From contig JAGWWY010000001.1 of assembly GCA_018970145.1 (NCBI GenBank), positions 310,001 to 374,000 on the forward strand: a stretch of DNA of 64,000 bases. Reading direction: 5' to 3'. The notes beneath the pieces were generated by a model. The model made no database searches. It worked only from the letters and a program-made list of their open reading frames with translations, and was not told the origin of the DNA. This document shows, piece after piece, positions 1 to 9,272 of the stretch (its first letter is position 1; the number at the start of each line of letters is the position of its first letter). A program made the position numbers and the translations under genes. Source of the DNA: Gammaproteobacteria bacterium. GTDB lineage: Bacteria; Pseudomonadota; Gammaproteobacteria; Steroidobacterales; Steroidobacteraceae.

Positions 1-22
1 CATCCTCCTTATGGAGACATGC

Positions 23-2176
23 ATGACCTTCACGAAAGTTTCATCCTTTGTTCAATTTGCGCTGGCTTCGAGCCTCGTTGCGGCAGCTTCATCGGCCGCT
101 TCTGCGCAGCAGGCCAATGACGAGGCCGTTGCGCTCGAAGAAATCACCGTTACGGCTCAGCGGCGCGAGGAGAGCCTGCAAACCTCGCCGATTGCAATCA
201 CGGCGATCGATCCGACGATCATCGAACGTCGTCAGATGCTCGACACCAAGCAGGTGGTATTCAACGTTCCCAACCTGACGGGTAACAGCAACGTTGGCCA
301 AACGACGGCGACGACGTTCTTCATGCGTGCCGTCGGCACCACGGAAAATCTCGCTACGGCCGACACCTCGGTGGGTCTCTACGTCGATGACATCTACGTC
401 GCTCGTCAAGCGGTCAACAATTTCAATCTCGCGGACATCGAGCGGATTGAGGTGCTGCGCGGCCCTCAAGGCACGCTCTACGGTCGCAACACCAACGGCG
501 GTGCCATCAAGATCGTCACCAAGAAGCCCTCGGGCGATAGCGAGCTGAACCTGCGTGCCGGCATCGGCAACTACGGTCGTTCCGAGTTCCGCTTGTCGGG
601 CAACGGTGCGCTCGGTGGTGATCTTTTCGGTCGCGTGAACGTGCTCGTTCAACAAGGCGACGGCATCATCCGCAACACCACGCTCGGTACCGACGTCAAC
701 GACATGGAGTACCAGGGTGCACGAGTGGCGCTTCGCTACGCGCCGGAAGGCGGCTTCGAAGCGAACTTCGCGTACGATTTCAGCCGAGACGAGACCAACG
801 GCGGTTATGCCTCGGATATCGCGGGCATCATCCGCCCACGCACGAACAGCTTGTTCAATGTCGTTTCGAGCTACGACAACAAAGGTTTGGCCAAGACCAA
901 CGGTGGTCATCTGAACTTGAGCTGGCAGCTCGACAACGGCTTCTCGGTGCAGTCCGTCACGGGTTATCGCGATACCTCACAAGACCTGCGCTTGGATCTC
1001 TCCGATCAAGCGCCGACCCGCTACAACTTGTTGCAGCGTCAGGAAAACGATCAGATCTCGCAAGAAGTGCAGACTTCGGGCAATGTCACGGACGCATTGC
1101 GCGTGACGGCGGGCGTCTATTACTTCTCCGAATCGACCGACGTCGTGATGACTGACATCATCGCGCCGAACACTTTCGCCAAGGTGTTCAATGTCGACTC
1201 CTCGAGCACGGCGGCCTTCGGTCAGGTGGAATACACGATCGGTTCGGTCACGCTGCTCGCTGCCGCGCGATACACCAAAGACGAGCGTGACCTCGAGATT
1301 CGTCAGACGAGCTCGATCGCAGGTCCGTTGTTCAACTTCGACACCGCGGCTCTGGTCGCGCGTGGTGCGGCCGGTGCGAACATCAGCCCGAACCGCCGCT
1401 TCAGCGAAGTGACTCCCAAGATCGGTGTGAACTGGGAGATTAATGAAGACCTCTTCGCGTATGCCTCCTACACCGAGGGTTTCCGCTCGGGTGGTTGGTC
1501 AGGTCGTGCGGTGCGCTCGGATCAGTACGTCAACTTCAACCCGGAGAACGTCGAGTCGTGGGAGATTGGTGTCAAAGCCACTCTCGCGGATGGACGCGCC
1601 CGTTGGAATAGCTCGGTCTTCCGCATGGATTACACCGATCTGTTTAACACCCTCGTTGTGAATAACATTTGGGCGGTGCAGACAGCTGATGCGCAGATCC
1701 AAGGTCTCGAAAGCGAGTTGACGGTTCGCGCCAATGCGAACCTCGACCTGTTCGCCAACGTCGGTATTCTCGACACGGAGTACGTCGGCACCAAGCCGGT
1801 GAACCTCGCGAGTGATCTGCAACGTGCGCCGAAGTTTCAGGGCAAGGTGGGTGCGTCATTCAACTACCCGCTCTCGGGCGGCACGTTGCTCATCAACGGC
1901 GATGTGTTCGTCACGGATGACTACATCGTCTCGCCCGCCAATCTGTCGTTCACCGCGCCGGCGCTGCCGAAGGGCGTGAGCTTGGTGAAGGCCTTTGAAC
2001 TCGTCAACGCGTCGGTGGGTTACCGCTGGAGCGACGATCGCTACGAAGTGGCCGCCTCGTGCACGAACTGTCTCGATAAGGAGTATTTCGAAGCAGGCAC
2101 CTATACGGCGAGCTTTGCGGCTGTGTACCCGGGTGCTCCGCGCTTGTACCGTCTGACGGTATCGGCGAAGCTCTGA
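23..2176 (+). CDS. TonB-dependent outer-membrane receptor
   Basis: Outer-membrane TonB-dependent receptor of 717 residues; ligand unknown. A signal peptide ending near ASAQQ is followed by a TonB-box-like EEITVTAQRRE. The plug contains the typical VDDIY and IEVLRGPQGTLYGRN motifs with the conserved TNGGAI turn. A long beta-barrel follows and ends in VSAKL. I chose the ATG at 23 because GGAG lies 6 bases upstream. An in-frame ATG at 11 has no ribosome site. A strong intrinsic terminator follows. The neighbours (hydrolase, dipeptidase, LD-carboxypeptidase) make an oligomeric peptide or cell-wall fragment a reasonable ligand guess, but nothing in the protein proves it. Confidence 0.93.
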   Translation: MTFTKVSSFVQFALASSLVAAASSAASAQQANDEAVALEEITVTAQRREESLQTSPIAITAIDPTIIERRQMLDTKQVVFNVPNLTGNSNVGQTTATTFFMRAVGTTENLATADTSVGLYVDDIYVARQAVNNFNLADIERIEVLRGPQGTLYGRNTNGGAIKIVTKKPSGDSELNLRAGIGNYGRSEFRLSGNGALGGDLFGRVNVLVQQGDGIIRNTTLGTDVNDMEYQGARVALRYAPEGGFEANFAYDFSRDETNGGYASDIAGIIRPRTNSLFNVVSSYDNKGLAKTNGGHLNLSWQLDNGFSVQSVTGYRDTSQDLRLDLSDQAPTRYNLLQRQENDQISQEVQTSGNVTDALRVTAGVYYFSESTDVVMTDIIAPNTFAKVFNVDSSSTAAFGQVEYTIGSVTLLAAARYTKDERDLEIRQTSSIAGPLFNFDTAALVARGAAGANISPNRRFSEVTPKIGVNWEINEDLFAYASYTEGFRSGGWSGRAVRSDQYVNFNPENVESWEIGVKATLADGRARWNSSVFRMDYTDLFNTLVVNNIWAVQTADAQIQGLESELTVRANANLDLFANVGILDTEYVGTKPVNLASDLQRAPKFQGKVGASFNYPLSGGTLLINGDVFVTDDYIVSPANLSFTAPALPKGVSLVKAFELVNASVGYRWSDDRYEVAASCTNCLDKEYFEAGTYTASFAAVYPGAPRLYRLTVSAKL

Positions 2177-2207
2177 GTTCAAGTCGTCGGTTACTTGTCC
2201 GATCATG

Positions 2208-2241
2208 CGGCGGCGGTAGTAATACCGCCGCCGTTTCTTTC
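2208..2241 (+). terminator. Rho-independent terminator after the TonB receptor
   Basis: A perfect 11-bp stem (2208-2218 with 2223-2233) closes a GTAA loop and is followed by TTTCTTTC. It lies 31 bases after the receptor stop and just before the hydrolase start, so the hydrolase probably needs its own promoter or read-through. Confidence 0.85.
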
Positions 2242-2246
2242 TCGCC

Positions 2247-3737
2247 ATGCTGAACAATCGATACCCAACCCAAATCGCCCACCGTCGAATCCTGATCTCT
2301 GTGCAAGGCCGCCAAGTAATGGCTCGGGTGGCGGGCAGCGGTCCGGCGGTGTTGGCTTTACATGAGTCGCCGCGGTCCTCCCATTCGTTGTTGCCGCTGA
2401 TCGACACGCTGGCAAATCGATATACCGTGATCACGTTGGACACACCGGGTTATGGCGAATCCGATCCGCTCGAGCCGACGAGGCCGGACGCGAACGATTT
2501 CGTCGCCGTGATCGGCGGGGTGCTCGATGCGTTGCAGATTCGCAAGGTGTTGCTATATGGAACGCATACCGGCGCGGCACTTGCTGTGTCGTTCGCTCTG
2601 ATGCATCCGCAGCGTGTGGCCGCGCTGGTGCTCGATGGTTTCGCGGCCTTCGATGCCGAAGAGCAGCGCGACTTCAATGATCGGTACCTCTGTCCTTTCG
2701 AGCCCGCGTGGGATGGCTCGCATCTGGCCGAACTTTGGTCGCGCGTTCGCGATCTGTACATGTGGTTCCCTTACCATCATCGCGATGCGGCGCACCGATT
2801 GCGGACCGAGTTGCCGTCCGTCGGCGCGCTGTACGGTACCGTACGCGGGTTTCTCGCCAGTGGCGCCGGGTATTGGCGCGGCTATCGCTGTGCAGGCGCG
2901 ATCGATGCGCCAGCGGCCGCCCAGGCTTTACGTGTTCCGACTTTGTTGACCGCGCGACCACACGATCTCATCGCGGCCCACTTGCAACGTATCCAATCGT
3001 CAAACCACGTACAGGTGCAGACGCTCGGTCCTTCGATCGAAGAGTGGGCTGGAGCGATCGCTGCGCACTTCGCTAGTCACGAATCGGATGTTGCGATGGT
3101 ATCGACCCGTAGCGGCGAGCGTCGTTTGGCGTATCTCGGGCAAGGTGCGCTGCATTTTCGCGAAGCGGAAGGAGTGGGGCGCCCTCTGGTTGTCATACCC
3201 GATCTGCCGACCGGCACAATCGATACACCCTGGACATCCGAAAGACCCTGCTGGGTGATCGATCCACCCGGCTGCGGCTATTCCGATCCGCTCGCCGAAG
3301 GGCAAGAGTCGATCGGCAACTGGGTCGCGGCGCTCGTTTGGTTAATGAGCGAGCGGGGCATCGACGCCTACGACGTCACCGGTTCTGGATTCGGGGCGGT
3401 ATTCGCTCGACACCTCGCCGCGCTTGATCGTCGTGCCCGCCTAGCCCCGTTGCAAGCGGAGCCGGTCTGGTCTGCAACCGGTGTCGGTACAACCGGCGAG
3501 CGGCTTGTACCGAAGCCGTGGGCAGACCCTGACGGTGGCGCGTTGTTCGCAACTTGGTATCGGTTGCGCGACCTGCGCTACTACGATGAGATTGCGCAAG
3601 GTATCCCGCGATCGCGGCGCGAAGGCGCCGTAAGCGAATTCGACACGCAGCGCCTCTACGCGGCGCATAAGGGCTTGTGGCTCGCGCCGGAGTCTTCAGA
3701 CCTCATCACGCTGCTGCAAGCCGCGCGATTCGCGTAG
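2247..3737 (+). CDS. Tandem alpha/beta-hydrolase-fold protein without nucleophile serines
   Basis: 496 residues that read as two consecutive alpha/beta-hydrolase-fold units. Unit 1 (about 1-280) has an HESP loop near 39, a DTPGYGESD strand-turn near 65-73, and a nucleophile elbow at GTHTG (105-109), with His107 where a Ser, Asp or Cys normally sits. Unit 2 (about 290-496) repeats the layout, with DPPGCGYSD near 339 and the elbow GSGFG (379-383), where Gly381 replaces the nucleophile. No signal peptide is evident. Some alpha/beta-hydrolase relatives carry a His-Thr-Gly elbow, so unit 1 may not be inactive; I cannot assign a reaction. The 3' end overlaps the opposing dipeptidase gene by 42 bases. 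Confidence 0.7.
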   Translation: MLNNRYPTQIAHRRILISVQGRQVMARVAGSGPAVLALHESPRSSHSLLPLIDTLANRYTVITLDTPGYGESDPLEPTRPDANDFVAVIGGVLDALQIRKVLLYGTHTGAALAVSFALMHPQRVAALVLDGFAAFDAEEQRDFNDRYLCPFEPAWDGSHLAELWSRVRDLYMWFPYHHRDAAHRLRTELPSVGALYGTVRGFLASGAGYWRGYRCAGAIDAPAAAQALRVPTLLTARPHDLIAAHLQRIQSSNHVQVQTLGPSIEEWAGAIAAHFASHESDVAMVSTRSGERRLAYLGQGALHFREAEGVGRPLVVIPDLPTGTIDTPWTSERPCWVIDPPGCGYSDPLAEGQESIGNWVAALVWLMSERGIDAYDVTGSGFGAVFARHLAALDRRARLAPLQAEPVWSATGVGTTGERLVPKPWADPDGGALFATWYRLRDLRYYDEIAQGIPRSRREGAVSEFDTQRLYAAHKGLWLAPESSDLITLLQAARFA

Positions 3738-4955
3738 TCTTATCGCTACCCGCTCGGTTTGTTCCCAAGCTCGCAACACGTTTTCGCCAGCAAGCTTGCG
3801 CAGCTCGGCGTCTGTCCAACCGCGGCGGATGAGCTCGGCGAAGAGGCGCGGATAGCTCGATACATCGTCGAGCCCCTCTGGCCAATTTGGGTTACCGTCA
3901 AAGTCGCCACCGATACCGACATGGTCGACACCGGCCACACGGCGTACATGCTCGATGTGATCGGCCACCATGCCGATGGTCGTGACGGGAGTTTTGATGG
4001 CGGCCATGCCTTCACGCATGATCCGCTCGCGTTCCTCGGGAGTCGCTGCGGCGCGAGCGCGCAAGGCGAGCTCAGCCATGGCCGGTTGCACGATACGTCC
4101 CACTTCGCAGTTCACGAAACCGGCGACGAAGGTGATCATCACGACGCCGCCATTGCGCGGTAACCCGCGCAGGATGTCATCGGGTACGTTGCGTGGTACG
4201 TCGCACACGCCCCGCGCGGAGGAATGCGAAAAAATCACCGGGGCTTCGCTGATACGCAGTGTGGCAGCCATCGTGGCCGGAGACGCATGTGACAGGTCGA
4301 TCAGCATGCCGAGGCGATTCATTTCACGGACGACTTCCTCGCCAAACGACGTGAGACCGTTGTGACGCGGTGGTAGCTGCGCGGCTGCGTCGGCCCAGTC
4401 CGTGTGCGCGTTATGCGTGAGCGCCATGTATCGAACGCCGAGCGCGTAGTAAGCGCGCAGCACGCCCAAAGAATTCTCGATCCCGTAGCCACCCTCCATG
4501 CCCAACATTGAGGCGATACGCCCCGCGCGTTTGGCTGCGCGAACATCCGCCACGCTGGTGGCAAATTGGAAAGTGTCCGGATAGCGCTCGATGATGCGAC
4601 GGGCGAGCTCGATTTGCTCGAGTTGGGGGCGAGCGAAAGGGCCGCGACCTTCACCGGGGATGTAGACCGACCAGAATTGAGCGCCGAGCCTGCCCTCGCG
4701 AAGCCGCGCAATGTCGGTGTCGCCCTCGGTGGGTTGTCGCAAGTCGTACGCCGCCACGTCGCCCGGCGCTTTGCTGTACTGCCGGATCGCCATGGGCAGA
4801 TCGTTATGACCATCGACGAGGATGGTCGACTCGAGCACCGCGATCGCGCGTTTGAGCGAGTCGTCTGGTTCAGCCGTCGAAGCGGGCGCGACAGCGTGGG
4901 CAAGGGCGAGCAGTGCGGCGCTCGTGGCGAGCCGGGCGGAGCGAGTGGTCTTCAT
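3696..4955 (-). CDS. Membrane dipeptidase (peptidase family M19), secreted
   Basis: Zinc dipeptidase of the renal-dipeptidase family (M19), which cleaves dipeptides and often tolerates a D-residue at the C-terminal position. About 419 residues. An N-terminal signal peptide (MKTTRSARLA, then an Ala-rich core ending near AST-AE) places it in the periplasm. Family motifs seen in order: DGHNDLP (metal-binding HxD), LGMEGG, LTHNAHTDWADAA, DLSHAS, FSHSSARGVCDVPRN and GIGGDFDG. The ATG at 4955 begins the signal peptide; an in-frame TTG at 4961 sits better relative to an AAGGGA site and is an alternative. The gene is divergent from the LD-carboxypeptidase. Together they could trim cell-wall peptides to free amino acids. 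Confidence 0.9.
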   Translation of the reverse strand: MKTTRSARLATSAALLALAHAVAPASTAEPDDSLKRAIAVLESTILVDGHNDLPMAIRQYSKAPGDVAAYDLRQPTEGDTDIARLREGRLGAQFWSVYIPGEGRGPFARPQLEQIELARRIIERYPDTFQFATSVADVRAAKRAGRIASMLGMEGGYGIENSLGVLRAYYALGVRYMALTHNAHTDWADAAAQLPPRHNGLTSFGEEVVREMNRLGMLIDLSHASPATMAATLRISEAPVIFSHSSARGVCDVPRNVPDDILRGLPRNGGVVMITFVAGFVNCEVGRIVQPAMAELALRARAAATPEERERIMREGMAAIKTPVTTIGMVADHIEHVRRVAGVDHVGIGGDFDGNPNWPEGLDDVSSYPRLFAELIRRGWTDAELRKLAGENVLRAWEQTERVAIRLRESRGLQQRDEV

Positions 4956-5009
4956 GCGCAAAGTGTCATCCCTTCGTAGCGCCTTGCGCAAGCGCGCGCC
5001 GGTGGCACG

Positions 5010-5015
5010 TATACT
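5010..5015 (+). promoter_or_regulatory. Candidate -10 element for the LD-carboxypeptidase gene
   Basis: TATACT lies 30 bases before the ATG at 5045 in the divergent intergenic region. I see no clear -35 at standard spacing, so this is only a candidate. It would give a leader of about 23 bases that contains the GAGGGGGG ribosome site. Confidence 0.35.
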
Positions 5016-5044
5016 CGGTCGATAGATCCAGAGAGGGGGGCATC

Positions 5045-6103
5045 ATGACTAATCGGCGGGAGTGGATTTCGGCCGCAACAGCGGCCGCTTTTGGTGCGCT
5101 CTTGGCGCAGCCGAGTCTCGGTAGCGCGTGGCCTGCGGGCGCCGAACGCCGCCGGCGCAGCGTCAAACCACCGCGCATCCAAGTCGGTGACACGATCGGC
5201 CTCATGATCCCGGCCAGCGCCAATTGGGATCCAAACGATGTCGACGTCCTGCTCGAATCGCTGGCTGCCCTCGGTTTGAAAGGCAAGCTCGGCAAGCACG
5301 TATTTGATCGTTACGGCTATTTGGCGGGTCGCGATGAGGATCGTGCGGCCGATCTCAACACACTGTTTCGCGATCCTGAGGTAAGAGCCATTCATTGCAT
5401 TCGTGGCGGTTGGGGTTCGGCGCGCCTGTTGCCGCTGCTCGACTTCGATGCGATCGCGAAGAATCCGAAGGCACTCATCGGCTACAGCGACATCACCGCC
5501 TTGCTACTCGCGTTGCACGCCAAGACCGGGCTCGTCACGTTTCACGGTCCAAACGGGGCGAGCGAGTGGAATCAGACGAACGTGGAGTGGCTGCAACGGG
5601 TGCTGTGGCAGGGCGAAGCGGTGACTTTCGAAAATCCGCGGGAGGCGGGTGAGTTACTCGCTCCGGTCAAAAATCGCACGCGGACGTTGCGCGCCGGTGT
5701 CGCGCGTGGTCGTCTGCTCGGCGGTAATCTCACGGTCCTCACGGCTCTGCTTGGCTCCTCCTACGTTCCCGATTTCACCGGGGCCATACTCTTTCTTGAG
5801 GACATCGACGAGGCACCGTACCGCATCGATCGAATGCTAGTGCAACTGAAACTCGCTGGCGTGCTCGATAAACTGGCCGGATTTGTTTGGGGCAACTGCA
5901 CCGATTGCGGACCCGGCGAAGGTTATGGGTCGCTGACGATTCCCGACGTCTTGCGTGATCACATCGAACCGCTAGGCATCCCAGCCTACTCGGGCGCGAT
6001 GTTCGGACACATCAACCGGCAGTTCACGCTGCCCGTGGGTGCAGAGGTCGAGCTCGATGCGGTACGCGGTACGCTCCGAATGTTGGAGAGTGCCGTCACG
6101 TAA
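5045..6103 (+). CDS. ldcA: LD-carboxypeptidase (muramoyltetrapeptide carboxypeptidase, S66)
   Basis: Serine peptidase of family S66, which removes the terminal D-Ala from muropeptide tetrapeptides (an L,D-bond). 352 residues. Family landmarks: IRGGWGSARLL, GYSDIT (nucleophile-serine region), FLEDIDEAPYRIDRML (Glu region) and FGHINRQFTLPVG (His region), together the S66 Ser-Glu-His triad. The N-terminus TNRREWISAATAAAFG resembles a twin-arginine signal, so export folded through Tat is likely. Canonical LdcA is cytoplasmic, so export suggests work on external wall fragments. Start at 5045 is set by a GAGGGGGG ribosome site. It lies between a secreted dipeptidase and an Oar-like receptor. Confidence 0.9.
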   Translation: MTNRREWISAATAAAFGALLAQPSLGSAWPAGAERRRRSVKPPRIQVGDTIGLMIPASANWDPNDVDVLLESLAALGLKGKLGKHVFDRYGYLAGRDEDRAADLNTLFRDPEVRAIHCIRGGWGSARLLPLLDFDAIAKNPKALIGYSDITALLLALHAKTGLVTFHGPNGASEWNQTNVEWLQRVLWQGEAVTFENPREAGELLAPVKNRTRTLRAGVARGRLLGGNLTVLTALLGSSYVPDFTGAILFLEDIDEAPYRIDRMLVQLKLAGVLDKLAGFVWGNCTDCGPGEGYGSLTIPDVLRDHIEPLGIPAYSGAMFGHINRQFTLPVGAEVELDAVRGTLRMLESAVT

Positions 6104-6223
6104 CGCGTATTCGCGAGCGCTCGTGGCGCGCGCGCAACACCGAAGGGTTGCGCGCCGCGCCGGAAAGTATTTGAATCACAACATCGTTTGCCCCCGAGAC
6201 AACAAGACCCCGAGGGAGGGAAT

Positions 6224-9199
6224 ATGAAGGGTATCCGGCTAGTCGTTTCCGCGATCATCGCGGGTTCCGTATTGAGTTCGCCGATCATCGCCCAGCAGGT
6301 CGGTGGGATTCGAGGCAAGGTCAGTGCTGAAGCGGCCGGCACCAGCCTCTCGGGTATCACCGTCACGGCCACCTCCGCCGTGATGCCGAAACCGCGTACG
6401 GCCGGCGTGCGCGAAGACGGCAGCTTCAGCTTGCCGTTGCTGCTACCCGGTCGCTACACGCTGACGTTCGCCAATGCGAGCGGCGTGCTACAAAAAGTCG
6501 ATGTCGATGTCCTGCTCGATCAAACGACTACGGCCGATGTGTCGGTCGGTGCGACACGCGGCGATGCGGCTCTCGAAACCGTGCGCATCGTCGCGAGCGG
6601 TTTGTCGCGTGAAGGCAATGCGTCGATCTCGAACTCGTTGGGTTCGGACAATATCGAGCGTCTCCCGGTTGGTCAGGAGTATCGCGATCTCCTCAAGCTG
6701 ATTCCCGGCGTGCAGTACTCCGAGAACAAGACGCTCGGCCCCTCGGCCGGCGGCTCGGGCGTCGACAACAAATACGGTTTCGACGGTGTTGATGTCTCCT
6801 TGCCTTTGTTCGGTAATCTGGCCTCGGATCCCTCGACGCACGATGTCGCCAACGTCTCCATGGAGCGCGGTGGTGCCAAAGCCATCGGCTTCAATCGCGC
6901 GGGCGGATTCTCCATCAACACCACTTCCAAGTCGGGCACGAACGAGTTCAAAGGCTCGGTCGAGTACAAGACCCAACCGAAGAGCATGGTTGCCAAAATT
7001 CGCGGCACAACGAGCTACCAGCTCGAGCAGACCTGGATGAGCGCCGCCTTCGGCGGGCCGATCATCGAAGACTCGCTGTTCTTTTACGCTTCGTACTATC
7101 GACCGGAGGTCAATAAAGACAATCCGGTGACCGCTTACGGCGAGGTCAAAGATTACGAGAGCGTGCGCGACGAATACTTTGGCAAGCTGACCTGGGCACC
7201 GACCGACAATTTGTTGTTCAATTTGAGTTTGCGTACGTCAGATCGTGAGGGTCGAGGCTTTGGCATCGGCGCCTTCGATCCCGATTCTCAAAGTGTGGGT
7301 GAGGCTTCATATCAAGACATTCTCACGCTTGATGGCTCGTGGATCATGGGCGAGAACTCGACCCTGAGCTTCAAGGCTGGCAAGTTCGAGCTCGAGACCG
7401 CCTCGGTTCCGGACGTATTGCTCGGCTTTACGGGCAAGATCGGCGATCGGCTCAACATCGCCGATCTGACCAATCAAGGACGATTCACCGTCCCGACGCT
7501 GATCACGGCGACCACGGCCGCACAGATTGCGCGTAACGCCGCCGCGCAGACCTTGATCAATCAATACGGCTATACCAACTCCTCGGGCGTCAAAGCCGGT
7601 GGTGGGCGAGTGGGTGTGTTCCCCGAAATCAACGACCAGAACTTCTACCGTGATACGGCCGAAGTGGCCTTCGATCACAAGTTCGAAGTTGGGGAGACTC
7701 AGCACAAGCTGCATGTCGGCGCTAAGTACTCCAAAATCACCGAGGAGTTGCTGCGGTCGGCCAACGGTTGGGGCACGATCTCCTTCAACGGCAATCTGAG
7801 TAACACGACCACGCTCGGCACGCGGAACGTACCCTATGCCTATCAGGCTACGTTGTTACAAGCCGGTGCCACAGACTCGGCCGGCAATCCACTGACGCCG
7901 TCGATCGACTCCCAGGTCGAGTCGTACAACCTCGAAATCAACGACACCATCACGGCTGGGGACTTCGAGTACAACCTCGGCGTGCTCCTCAGTCAGGACG
8001 AGCTCTATGGCCAGGGTCTGCGCCCGAAGGCGGGCACGATTTCCGGTTACGAGCTTGCACCGGGCAACCGCTACAAGATGTACACCGTCGACTGGAAGGA
8101 TCTGATCCAGCCGCGCCTGGGTGTGACATGGCGCTATCAGGGCAACGACACGATCTTCGCCAATTTTGCCTCTTACAACCCCGAAGCGTCGTCACTCGCG
8201 CGCGCGGCGTCGTGGGATCGGAGCTTGTTCGGTCGTTTGGTCGACGTGCGCTTCGACAGCGCCGGCAACTTCCTCGAAGCAGCGTATCGCGGCTCATCGA
8301 GCGGTAAGTTTTTCGCGGAGGGTTTGAAGCCGCGTCGGATCGACGAGTTCACGATCGGTACGACGAAGGCTCTGCAGTCTGGGTGGTCGTTGCGCGGTCA
8401 CCTGCGCTACCGTGAGGGCTCGCACTTCTGGGAAGACGTACCGAACGATGCGCGCTTGCGAGTGTACGGACCGAACGGGGGAGCGCCGGCCGACATTCGT
8501 GCCTTGGGCTTGTACGTACCGAATCTCGCTGCGGTTCGAGCCGAGATCGGTGGTTCGAGCTATGTCATTGCCGAGATGGATGGCGCCTACACCAAATACT
8601 ACGAGGCGAGCCTCGAGGCCGAGTGGGTGGGTGAGCGTACCTATCTGAATGCGTCCTACGTTCGCAGCCGATACCGTGGCAACTTCGACCAAGACAACAC
8701 CACGACGGTCAACGACGCCAACACCTTCATCGGCTCGTCGTTCTATGCCGACGATCCGGGCAAGTTCACTTGGGACAATAAGGACGGCACGCTCTCGGGC
8801 GATCGGCCGCACTTGCTCAAAGTATTCGGTCATTACACGACCGATTGGAAAGCCAACCTCGGCGCATACTTCGTGTTTCAGTCGGGTCAGCCGTGGGAGA
8901 AGTGGTCGGGCACGTACTACGGTCTGCGTGTCAACAACTCTTACGACACGACATCCTCTTACGCCGAGCCCGCGGGTAGCCGACGCAGCGCGAGCCACTG
9001 GCAGCTCGATCTGAACTATACGCAGGAATTCCAGATGGCTTCTTTGCCTACCCTGAAGTTCCGCGCCGATCTCTTCAACGTGTTCGATCGTCAGACGGGA
9101 TACAACATCGATCCAGTTGACTACAGCCCGCAGTTTGGTCAAGCCCGCAGCTTCTTCTTGCCGCGGCGTGTACAGATCTCGTTGCGCGTCGATTTCTGA
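6224..9199 (+). CDS. Oar-like TonB-dependent receptor with carboxypeptidase-regulatory domain
   Basis: Large (991 residues) Oar-type outer-membrane receptor. A signal peptide ends near IIAQQ. An N-terminal carboxypeptidase-regulatory-like beta-sandwich follows (about 22-115: GGIRGKVSAE, SGITVTATS, DGSFSLPLLLPGRYTL). A plug contains GFDGVDVSLPLFG and RGGAKAIGFNRAGGFSINTTSKSGTN. The long barrel ends in VQISLRVDF with a C-terminal Phe. Oar-like proteins are associated with uptake or export of large or peptide-linked substrates; the ligand here is unknown. ATG at 6224 has a strong GAGGGAGGGA site; an upstream TTG at 6188 lacks one. An intrinsic terminator follows. The setting suggests uptake of wall-derived peptides or glycopeptides, by inference only. 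Confidence 0.92.
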   Translation: MKGIRLVVSAIIAGSVLSSPIIAQQVGGIRGKVSAEAAGTSLSGITVTATSAVMPKPRTAGVREDGSFSLPLLLPGRYTLTFANASGVLQKVDVDVLLDQTTTADVSVGATRGDAALETVRIVASGLSREGNASISNSLGSDNIERLPVGQEYRDLLKLIPGVQYSENKTLGPSAGGSGVDNKYGFDGVDVSLPLFGNLASDPSTHDVANVSMERGGAKAIGFNRAGGFSINTTSKSGTNEFKGSVEYKTQPKSMVAKIRGTTSYQLEQTWMSAAFGGPIIEDSLFFYASYYRPEVNKDNPVTAYGEVKDYESVRDEYFGKLTWAPTDNLLFNLSLRTSDREGRGFGIGAFDPDSQSVGEASYQDILTLDGSWIMGENSTLSFKAGKFELETASVPDVLLGFTGKIGDRLNIADLTNQGRFTVPTLITATTAAQIARNAAAQTLINQYGYTNSSGVKAGGGRVGVFPEINDQNFYRDTAEVAFDHKFEVGETQHKLHVGAKYSKITEELLRSANGWGTISFNGNLSNTTTLGTRNVPYAYQATLLQAGATDSAGNPLTPSIDSQVESYNLEINDTITAGDFEYNLGVLLSQDELYGQGLRPKAGTISGYELAPGNRYKMYTVDWKDLIQPRLGVTWRYQGNDTIFANFASYNPEASSLARAASWDRSLFGRLVDVRFDSAGNFLEAAYRGSSSGKFFAEGLKPRRIDEFTIGTTKALQSGWSLRGHLRYREGSHFWEDVPNDARLRVYGPNGGAPADIRALGLYVPNLAAVRAEIGGSSYVIAEMDGAYTKYYEASLEAEWVGERTYLNASYVRSRYRGNFDQDNTTTVNDANTFIGSSFYADDPGKFTWDNKDGTLSGDRPHLLKVFGHYTTDWKANLGAYFVFQSGQPWEKWSGTYYGLRVNNSYDTTSSYAEPAGSRRSASHWQLDLNYTQEFQMASLPTLKFRADLFNVFDRQTGYNIDPVDYSPQFGQARSFFLPRRVQISLRVDF

Positions 9200-9220
9200 T
9201 CGGTACACGAACGACGAAAC

Positions 9221-9243
9221 AACCCGCTTCGGCGGGTTTTTTC
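9221..9243 (+). terminator. Rho-independent terminator after the Oar-like receptor
   Basis: Stem AACCCGC/GCGGGTT (9221-9227 with 9232-9238) around a stable TTCG tetraloop, with a run of six T at 9237-9242. It lies 21 bases after the receptor stop and 30 before the next start. It separates the receptor transcript from the five-gene operon unless read through. Confidence 0.92.
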
Positions 9244-9272
9244 GTCCAGCGGGTCCACAAGCGGGGTATTCG

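Noticed and set aside
6130-6155. GC-rich hairpin GCGCGCAAC/GTTGCGCGC between ldcA and the Oar-like receptor
   Set aside because: A stable stem but no T run follows, so I do not call it a terminator; it may be chance in GC-rich DNA.
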